Positions 57,301 to 64,000 of a DNA stretch of 64,000 bases are shown here, piece after piece. Positions within the stretch are counted from its first letter, which is position 1. Every line of letters begins with the position of its first letter. This DNA comes from Odontesthes bonariensis (Eukaryota; Chordata; Actinopteri; Atheriniformes; Atherinopsidae): contig NC_134529.1 of NCBI RefSeq assembly GCF_027942865.1, positions 27,340,760 through 27,404,759 on the forward strand. The letters are read 5' to 3'. The position numbers and the translations under genes were made by a program. The notes beneath the pieces are model-generated. The model was given only the letters and a program-made list of their open reading frames with translations. It searched no databases and was not told where the DNA came from.

Positions 57301-57672
57301 TGTATATATATTATATATATACTGTATATGGAGCAAAGGAGAAGGTTAATGCAAAATAACCCAATATTACATAACACTTGGCACCCCAACGAGTGGATGG
57401 AAATGGGTCCTTCCCAATAAAAACATATTCTTTATTATTAAAAATTATTTTTTCAAGGAAATTGAAAAAAAATACCATTACTATCAACTTTGAAGTTAAC
57501 CAGTATCAAATAACTCACCTGGAATAACTGCAGAATGTGTGTCTACACTTATTCTCAGCACGTATAAAAACTGAGGGACAGAGAGAATATAAATGGTCCT
57601 ATTTAACTAAGATGACATCGAATTCCACAGCGTTTTGCCCTCATTATTTATCAAACATTTTTGGGTTTTTAC
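54311..57672. other. No gene recognised; possible LTR-like piece
   Basis: Mostly unclassified. 55065-55490 is T-rich with TATTTAAGC, then a polyadenylation-like AATAAAC, which recalls a lone LTR or retroelement 3' end, without proof. CACTGAAAAAA near 55499 and TTTTTTCAGTG near 56588 could be a worn TIR pair. An (AC)n run lies at about 56081-56102 and a TA run near 57305. Confidence 0.35.
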
Positions 57673-58773
57673 TAGGGCTGGACAACAATTAAAATTTTTA
57701 ATCTAATTAATCACATGATTTCCCTGATTAATCACGATTAATCGCATTTGTACGCAAAATCAAAAAATGAATTCAAAAGTAGTGTATAGCTTTTAGCATT
57801 TAGTTTTATTTTAAATGTGCTGCCATATGAATGAAAGCGCCATAACATTTGTTATCAATTGTGTGTTTTGCCTTTAAAGCTGCAGTCTGCAACTCTTTTT
57901 CAAGCATAATGCCTGGAACTGTCCGGGGATTCTGAAAATAGTACATTAAATACCCCAATACAAAAAAAGAGAGTTCTCTAGGTCCCCTATATGTCCCGCT
58001 AGGTCCCTCCAAAGCCAGCAGGTTTGTTTACAAAATTGCAGACCGGACCGGTAAAAGGTAACCAATCAGGTTACGAGCTGGGCTCTGCTGCCTGTCATTT
58101 ATCTGGACTATTGAACTTCATTACGGGCTAGTCTACTTACTGTGTCTTCCATGATCGCAAATGACAGGTGAGTTGATGAATGAGGAGTCGTGTACGCGCA
58201 TCTGGCGTGCACGTAGACGTGCACGAGTTCTCATGTGTTTTGATGGGGCGGGACAGGAAGTTGAATAACTTTTTATTTTTCGGTTAAAAAATAAGCATTT
58301 CTTGCATTTTGCGACTACGGAGGTCACCGTTTTCAACTTCAAGCGTTCTGATAGATCATGTAAACTCTTAAAATGCCAAACATTAGGACTTTACGTATGA
58401 CAAATCCTGCAGACTGCAGCTATAAGTGATATTTTAGACTGGAACTACTACGCTGAGAAGACAATTCAACTTGGCAGTGTTTACAGATGACTTTGGTTCT
58501 GTCGACTCCGTCGTCTGGAAGAACTTTAGACTGAAAATGGCCGAGTAAAAGTTCCGTACCCTTCTCCATGTTTGGTGGATCCGTTGATTACTTTCTTTTC
58601 CAGTTCCGCAGCAGACAGCAACAGACTTTTACAAAATAAAAGCCTGTGAGCAAAAGACTTTTACAATAATAAAATAAATAATAAAACCTGCTATAATGCG
58701 CACTAAAATATTTGTCGGCGTTAAATAATTAATGAGTTAACGCTATAATAACGAGTTAACTTGCCACGCCCTA
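57673..58773. mobile_element. hAT MITE with a nested TTAA element
   Basis: The left end TAGGGCTGGACAACAATT and right end ACTTGCCACGCCCTA are imperfect inverts. The subterminal sequence is rich in TTAATC/GATTAATCG and GAGTTAACT, the pattern of a widespread fish hAT. The flanking 8-mers do not match, so its duplication has decayed or one edge is off by a few bases. Interrupted at 57878-58421. Confidence 0.8.
57878..58421. mobile_element. TTAA-class MITE nested in the hAT
   Basis: The ends are AGCTGCAGTCTGCA and GCAGACTGCAGCT. The left flank is TTAA (57874-57877) and the right is ATAA, probably TTAA with one change. 544 bp, no coding content. Confidence 0.85.
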
Positions 58774-58794
58774 ATATATGTATATATAAATAAA

Positions 58795-58999
58795 CATACA
58801 AAAGCAGTTTTCAAAGATCAGATTAATTTTACCTCTCATCACTACAACTTGGAATGCAAGAGAACCAACTCTAAAAGCCCATCTGACAGGATTGTAAAGG
58901 AGATTTTAATTTTTGCTGTATATCACATATTAAACCTACAATCCTTGGAAAAGCAGGGGGAACCCAGATTTGAACTGAGAACCTCTTGACCTGCAGTCC
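58795..58999. repeat. Partial array unit without the transposon
   Basis: Matches the start of the array unit (CTCATCACTACAACTTGG, AACCAACTCTAAAAGCCC), diverged by several percent. It runs straight through ACATATTAAACCTACAATCC, which in the other units is split by the 9-bp-duplication element. This is the pre-insertion site. Confidence 0.9.
58955..58999 (-). pseudogene. tRNA-Cys pseudogene (3' part)
   Basis: The 3' half of the tRNA-Cys seen in the array (anticodon loop to acceptor), cut off near 58999 by unrelated sequence (GGCGTAACTTTGGG), probably a transposon end. Confidence 0.85.
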
Positions 59000-59188
59000 A
59001 GGGCGTAACTTTGGGTCCACCATTGGGGGGGTTAAACTTGCGGCATATTTATTTATTTCTTCAAAGATCAGTTAATTGTTAACTCTCATCACCACAACTT
59101 GGCATGCAAGAGAACCAACTCCAAAAGCCCATCTGACACAAGATTGTAAGGGAGATTTAAACTTTTTCTGTATATCACATATTAAACC

Positions 59189-59768
59189 TAGCCTGGGAAT
59201 TCCTATGCTGCTTTGCGCGCGATTTCATTCCCACTGCAAAGGCAGCTTGGAAACCACAGCCCTTATTTTTGCCTGAGTTAGGGAACCAATCACAGAACGG
59301 GGGGGCAGGAAGACGATGACGACGTCTATGCGTGACACCGAAGCTTGTAGAGTGTTAATCAAATATGGCAGAAGACACAACGTTAGCGTTCGATGCAGCC
59401 TTAGAAAGTGTTTTAAGTAGCTTAGAACGCAAGTTTACTTTTAAAAAAGAGCAACGTTTGGCGTTGAAAGATTTCATTGCCAAGAAGGATGTATTTGCTC
59501 TACCATCGTCTTCTCATACACAGTAAAGCGTCTTCTTCTTCCTCGTCGAATTTCTGTCGCTCTACATAGGCCATCTGGTATAAGTGATACAATTGGCTAT
59601 GAATCGCGCGCAAAGCAGCATGGGAAGAACAGGACGCCATTTGATAAACATTCGTAGACCCCAATAAACGGCTCTAGGCATTCGTAAACCACGCCTCAAA
59701 TACGAGAAAATGCACATCTAGTTCCCAGACCACCATCTCATCGAGATCTGGACGCGTCAGCCAGGCTA
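59189..59768 (+). mobile_element. Helicase-fragment element, array copy 1
   Basis: The ends TAGCCTGG and CCAGGCTA are perfect, flanked by TATTAAACC on both sides (59180-59188 and 59769-59777). 580 bp. Encodes a short RecQ-like N-terminal frame. Compared with the element at 13651, the ends, duplication length and captured segment agree, but the non-coding DNA differs, so these are distinct families of one group. Confidence 0.92.
59365..59526 (+). pseudogene. RecQ-like helicase N-terminal fragment, copy 1
   Basis: 53 residues: MAEDTTLAFDAALESVLSSL, ERKFTFKKEQRLALKDFIAK, KDVFALPSSSHTQ. The FKKEQRLALKDFIxKKDVFAL block aligns with the fragment at 13849 (LKDEQRNAIKAFIDRKDVFAV) and with the region before Walker A of RecQ-type helicases. 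Here the Walker A start LPTG is replaced by LPSSSHTQ. The start is preceded by CAAAT, and the frame is open. Too short for enzymatic function. Confidence 0.7.
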
Positions 59769-59795
59769 TATTAAACCTACAATCCTTGGAAAAGC

Positions 59796-59867
59796 AGGGG
59801 GCACTCAGATTTGAACTGAGGACCTCTTGATCTGCAGTCAAATGCTCTACCACTGAGCTATACCCCC
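59796..59867 (-). tRNA. tRNA-Cys (GCA), unit 1
   Basis: 72 nt. The acceptor GGGGGTA pairs with TGCCCCC, the D arm is GCTC/GAGC, the anticodon stem TTTGA/TCAAG encloses CTGCAGA (anticodon GCA), and the T arm CTCAG-TTCAAAT-CTGAG pairs perfectly. A TTTT terminator follows within 6 nt (59790-59793 as AAAA). CCA is not encoded. Looks functional. Confidence 0.93.
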
Positions 59868-59991
59868 CTGTATGTAGTTTCTGTCAAATACTTTTTAGTA
59901 AAAGTTACAATTCCATATGGCAGAAGCATTGACCATCATGTTTCCGATGCCAACAAAAAACATCTCATTGATAGAATATGTGTAATTAATG

Positions 59992-60063
59992 GGGGGTATA
60001 GCTAAGTGGTAGAGTATTTGACTGCAGATCAAGAGGTCCTCAGTTCAAATCTGGGTGCCCCCT
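59992..60063 (+). tRNA. tRNA-Cys (GCA), unit 1, degraded D arm
   Basis: Same fold, but the D arm reads GCTA/GAGT instead of GCTC/GAGC, breaking one pair and weakening another, which also damages the A box. The T arm is CTCAG/CTGGG with one G-T wobble. No T4 terminator within 40 nt downstream. Probably a pseudogene. Confidence 0.75.
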
Positions 60064-60617
60064 ATAATTATGACACTATCAGGTTAGTTATCTTCTCAAT
60101 TCTTAAAGGCATTGAGAAAACTTTCTGATTTCTGAGGAAAAGACAAATGTGGTGTTTAAAGCAAACATATTAAACATGCTTAACAGTGGGTTTATGTTGG
60201 TAGTACTAAAGTTGAGAAGTAATCAATGTATCTCAAGGCAGACTGTACAGGATATTACACCATGGACTAGCATGCAACTTCACTTCACATCCATTAAAAT
60301 ATTGCAAAGCAACCTTTATCTGTGGACATAGCAAAGTTAGTTGTCCCATTTGTCTGGGAATTCTCTTTTCTGATAATGTGAATTTCAAGAATGAGTAATA
60401 TGCATTGAGTACTTATATATATATATATATATATATTAATATGTGTACATTTTTCTATTAGCAATTTTGGGAAGTTAACAATAGCAGTTTCAAAGATCAG
60501 TTAATTGTTAACTCTCATCACCACAACTTGGCATGCAAGAGAACCAACTCCAAAAGCCCATCTGCCACAAAATTGTAAGGAAGATTTAAACTTTTTCTGT
60601 ATATCACATATTAAACC

Positions 60618-61197
60618 TAGCCTGGGAATTCCCATGCTGCTTTGTGCGCGATTTCATTCCCACTGCAAAGGCAGCTTGGAAACCACTGCCCTTATTTTTG
60701 CCTGAGTTAGGGAACCAATCACAGAACGGGGGGGCAGCAAGACGATGACGACGTCTATGCGCGACACCGAAGCTTGTAGAGTGTTAATCAAATATGGCAG
60801 CAGACAAAACGTTAGCGTTCGATGCAGCCTTAGAAAGTGTTTTAAGTAGCTTAGAACGCAAGTTTACTTTTAAAAAAGAGCAACGTTTGGCGTTGAAAGA
60901 TTTCATTGCCAAGAAGGATGTATTTGCTCTTCCATCGTCTTCTCATACACAGTAATGCGTCTTCTTCTTCCTCGTCGAATTTCTGTCGCTCTACATAGGC
61001 CATCTGGTATAAGTGATACAATTGGCTATGAATCGCGCGCAAAGCAGCATTTGAAGAACAGGACGCCATTTGATAGACATTCGTAGCCCCCAATAAACGG
61101 CTCTAGGCATTCGTAAACCACGCCTCAAATATGAGAAAATGCACATCTAGTTCCCAGACCACCATCTCATCGAGATGTGGACGCGTCAGCCAGGCTA
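60618..61197 (+). mobile_element. Helicase-fragment element, array copy 2
   Basis: The same ends and TATTAAACC duplication (60609-60617 and 61198-61206), 580 bp. An open 53-codon frame at 60794-60955 (MAADKTLAFDAALESVLSSL) parallels copy 1. Confidence 0.92.
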
Positions 61198-61224
61198 TAT
61201 TAAACCTACAATCCTTGGAAAAGC

Positions 61225-61296
61225 AGGGGGCACTCAGATTTGAACTGAGGACCTCTTGATCTGCAGTCAAATGCTCTACCACTGAGCTATACCCCC
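61225..61296 (-). tRNA. tRNA-Cys (GCA), unit 2
   Basis: Identical to the minus-strand gene of unit 1, with a T4 terminator directly downstream. Its 5' end faces the plus-strand gene 124 bp away. Confidence 0.93.
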
Positions 61297-61420
61297 CTGT
61301 ATGTAGTTTTTGTCAAATACTTATTAGTAAAAGTTACAATTCCATATGGCAGAAGCATTGACCATCATGTTTCCGATGCCAACACAAAACATGTCATTGA
61401 TAGAATATGTGTAATTATTG

Positions 61421-61492
61421 GGGGGTATAGCTCAGTGGTAGAGCATTTGACTGCAGATCAAGAGGTCCTCAGTTCAAATCTGGGTGCCCCCT
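61421..61492 (+). tRNA. tRNA-Cys (GCA), unit 2
   Basis: Intact D arm (GCTC/GAGC) and GCA anticodon; T arm CTCAG/CTGGG with one wobble pair. Unlike the minus-strand genes it lacks a nearby T4 terminator, so transcripts may be long or few. Confidence 0.9.
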
Positions 61493-62044
61493 ATAATTAT
61501 GACACTATCAGGTTAGTTATCTTCTCAATTCTTAAAGGCATTGAGAAAACTTTCTAATTTCTGAGGAAAAGACAAATGTGGTGTTTAAAGCAAACATATT
61601 AAACATGCTTAACAGTGGGTTTATGTTGGTAGTACTAAAGTTGAGAAGTAATCAATGTATCTCAAGGCAGACTGTACAGGATATTACACCATGGACTAAC
61701 ATGCAACTTCACTTCACATCCATTAAAATATTGCAAAGCAACCTTTATCTGTGGACATAGCAAAGTTAGTTGTCCCATTTGTCTGGGAATTCTCTTTTCT
61801 GATAATGTGAATTTCAAGAATGAGTAATATGCATTGAGTACTTATATATATATATATATATATTAATATGTGTACATTTTTCTATTAGCAATTTTGGGAA
61901 GTTAACAATAGCAGTTTCAAAGATCAGTTAATTGTTAACTCTCATCACCACAACTTGGCATGCAAGAGAACCAACTCCAAAAGCCCATCTGCCACAAAAT
62001 TGTAAGGAAGATTTAAACTTTTTCTGTATATCACATATTAAACC

Positions 62045-62622
62045 TAGCCTGGGAATTCCCATGCTGCTTTGCGCGCGATTTCATTCCCACTGCAAAGGCA
62101 GCTTGGAAACCACTGCCCTTATTTTTGCCTGAGTTAGGGAACCAATCACAGAACGGGGGTCAGCAAGACGATGACGACGTCTATGCGCGACACCGAAGCT
62201 TGTAGAGTGTTAATCCAACATGGCAGCGGACACAAGTTACCGTTCGATGCAGCCTTAGAAAGTGTTTTAAGTAGCTTAGAACGCAAGTTTACTTTTAAAA
62301 AAGAGCAACGTTTGGCGTTGAAAGATTTCATTGCCAAGAAGGATGTATTTGCTCTACCATCATCTTCTCATACACAGTAATGCGTCTTCTTCTTCCTCGT
62401 CGAATTTCTGTCGCTCTACATACGTCATCTGGTATAAGTGATACAATTGGCTATGAATCGCGCACAAAGCAGCATGGGAAGAACCAGACGCCATTTGATA
62501 GACATTCGTAGCGCCCAATAAACGGCTCTAGGCATTCGTAAACCACGCCTCAAATACGAGAAAATGCACATCTAGTTCCCAGACCACCATCTCATCGAGA
62601 TGTGGACGCGTCAGCCAGACTA
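62045..62622 (+). mobile_element. Helicase-fragment element, array copy 3
   Basis: 578 bp. The right end reads CCAGACTA (one change). The start of the helicase frame is altered: small deletions around GACACAAGTTACCG put the LPFDAALESVL text in frame with an upstream ATG (62171) instead of the one used in copies 1 and 2. Confidence 0.92.
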
Positions 62623-62649
62623 TATTAAACCTACAATCCTTGGAAAAGC

Positions 62650-62721
62650 AGGGGGCACTCAGATTTGAACTGAGGACCTCTTGATCTGCAGTCAAATGCT
62701 CTACCACTGAGCTATACCCCC
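62650..62721 (-). tRNA. tRNA-Cys (GCA), unit 3
   Basis: Same sequence as the minus-strand genes of units 1 and 2, with a T4 terminator. Confidence 0.93.
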
Positions 62722-62845
62722 CTGTATGTAGTTTCTGTCAAATACTTTTTAGTAAAAGTTCCAATTCCATTTGGCAGAAGCATTGACCATCATGTTTCCG
62801 ATGCCAACACAAAACATGTCATTGATAGAATATGTGTAATTATTG

Positions 62846-62917
62846 GGGGGTATAGCTCAGTGGTAGAGCATTTGACTGCAGATCAAGAGGTCCTCAGTTC
62901 AAATCTGGGTGCCCCCT
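62846..62917 (+). tRNA. tRNA-Cys (GCA), unit 3
   Basis: Same as the plus-strand gene of unit 2; intact arms, no close terminator. Confidence 0.9.
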
Positions 62918-63265
62918 ATAATTATGACACTATCAGGTTAGTTATCTTCTCAATTCTTAAAGGCATTGAGAAAACTTTCTAATTTCTGAGGAAAAGACAA
63001 ATGTGGTGTTTAAAGCAAACATATTAAACATGCTTAACAGTGGGTTTATGTTGGTAGTACTAAAGTTGAGAAGTAATCAATGTATCTCAAGGCAGACTGT
63101 ACAGGATATTACACCATGGACTAACATGCAACTTCACTTCACATCCATTAAAATATTGCAAAGCAACCTTTATCTGTGGACATAGCAAAGTTAGTTGTCC
63201 CATTTGTCTGGGAATTCTCTTTTCTGATAATGTGAATTTCAAGAATGAGTAATATGCATTGAGTA

Positions 63266-63307
<42 letters not shown>

Positions 63308-63485
63308 TATGTGTACATTTTTCTATTAGCAATTTTGGGAAGTTAACAATAGCAGTTTCAAAGATCAGTTAATTGTTAACTCTCATCACCACAACTTGGC
63401 ATGCAAGAGAACCAACTCCAAAAGCCCATCTGCCACAAAATTGTAAGGAAGATTTAAACTTTTTCTGTATATCACATATTAAACC

Positions 63486-64000
63486 TAGCCTGGGAATTCC
63501 CATGCTGCTTTGCGCGCGATTTCATTCCCACTGCAAAGGCAGCTTGGAAACCACTGCCCTTATTTTTGCCTGAGTTAGGGAACCAATCACAGGACGGGGG
63601 GGCAGCAAGACGATGACGACGTCTATGCGCGACACCGAAGCTTGTAGAGTGTTAATCCAACATGGCAGCGGACACAAGTTACCGTTCGATGCAGCCTTAG
63701 AAAGTGTTTTAAGTAGCTTAGGACGCAAGTTTACTTTTAAAAAAGAGCAACGTTTGGCGTTGAAAGATTTCATTGCCAAGAAGGATGTATTTGCTCTGCC
63801 ATCGTCTTCTCATACACAGTAATGCGTCTTCTTCTTCCTCGTCGAATTTCTGTCGCTCTACATAGGCCATCTGGTATAAGTGATACAATTGGCTATGAAT
63901 CGCGCGCAAAGCAGGATGGGAAGAACAGGACGCCATTTGATAGACATTCGTAGCCCCCAATAAACGGCTCTAGGCATTTGTAAACCACGCCTCAAATATG
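63486..64000 (+). mobile_element. Helicase-fragment element, array copy 4 (cut by window)
   Basis: Left end TAGCCTGG after TATTAAACC. It shares the GACACAAGTTACCG variant with copy 3, so units 3 and 4 are closest relatives. The right end lies outside the window. Confidence 0.92.

Larger units (their letters stand above)
59061..64000. repeat. Tandem array, about 1.43-kb unit
   Basis: Units start at 59061, 60490, 61917 and 63358 (TCAAAGATCAGTTAATTG), so lengths are 1429, 1427 and 1441 bp; the fourth is cut by the window. The length differences come mostly from a TA run (e.g. 60415-60435 and 63269-63304). Each complete unit holds one transposon copy, one tRNA-Cys on each strand, and about 330 bp of unassigned DNA. 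Units 2-4 are nearly identical and unit 1 is slightly diverged, so the array grew recently. It continues past the right edge. Confidence 0.95.

Noticed and set aside
59076-59276. 66-residue frame repeated in each array unit (MLTLITTTWHAREPTPKAHL...)
   Set aside because: It crosses the transposon left edge and so changes meaning at the insertion; it repeats only because the array repeats.
60149-60331. 60-residue frame repeated in each unit (MVFKANILNMLNSGFMLVVL...)
   Set aside because: No resemblance to a family, and conservation is explained by recent duplication.
58795-64000. CRISPR-like spaced repeats
   Set aside because: Repeats are about 1.43-kb tandem units in a vertebrate genome, not short spaced repeats.

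Overview
The window looks like a gene-poor, repeat-dense interval from a ray-finned fish, probably a percomorph teleost. That call rests on the repeat set: teleost L2, L1/Tx1 and Rex1-type LINEs, tRNA-headed SINEs with fish-type tails, many hAT, PIF/Harbinger, piggyBac and Tc1 remnants, and a Ty3/gypsy fossil. No intact host protein gene is visible. One unplaced open frame (5945-6298, minus) could be a host exon. The clear host genes are tRNA-Cys(GCA) genes in a tandem array at the right end.

Left third (1-18.3 kb): SINE pieces and an L2 tail; a long-armed palindromic TTAA-class element (4116-4804); a nearly full-length, decayed L1 (6388-12619, minus) between 10-bp direct repeats, with a 5'-inverted piece of a second LINE lodged in its ORF1; an L2/CR1-like 3' fragment; a hAT fossil split by a 534-bp element that carries the start of a RecQ-like helicase gene; a TIR element carrying a spliced-looking exon; and a PIF/Harbinger fossil with two Myb/SANT exons.

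Middle (18.9-40.2 kb): the best-preserved element is an L2 LINE (18924-24085, minus). Its SGNH-esterase, endonuclease and reverse transcriptase lie in one frame, interrupted by one stop and one palindromic TTAA insertion whose removal leaves a continuous frame. Next come the 5' half of a Rex1-type LINE, a hAT element, a SINE, a Tc1 remnant, and a piggyBac fossil flanked by a 460-bp direct duplication that looks like a join of an occupied and an empty haplotype. A broken Ty3/gypsy element with one LTR (36985-40245) follows.

Right third (40.2-64 kb): several hAT, TTAA-class and Harbinger MITEs; an L1 (44.7-48.75 kb, plus) split by other elements including a Charlie-like hAT; a 96-bp micro-element; an L2 fragment split by a hAT with a perfect 8-bp duplication; a TTAA element nested in a hAT; and the tRNA-Cys array (about 1.43-kb units, 59061 to the window end). 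Each array unit has two divergent tRNA-Cys genes and one copy of a helicase-fragment element; the preserved empty site just left of the array shows a 9-bp target duplication.

The most unusual theme is a group of elements with TAGCCT(A/G)G termini and 9-bp target duplications (13651-14184, 50289-50384 and the array copies). Two of the lineages carry the same truncated RecQ-like helicase N-terminus, ending at or just before the Walker A motif. All coordinates and alignments were read by eye without database searches, so family names are by recognition.
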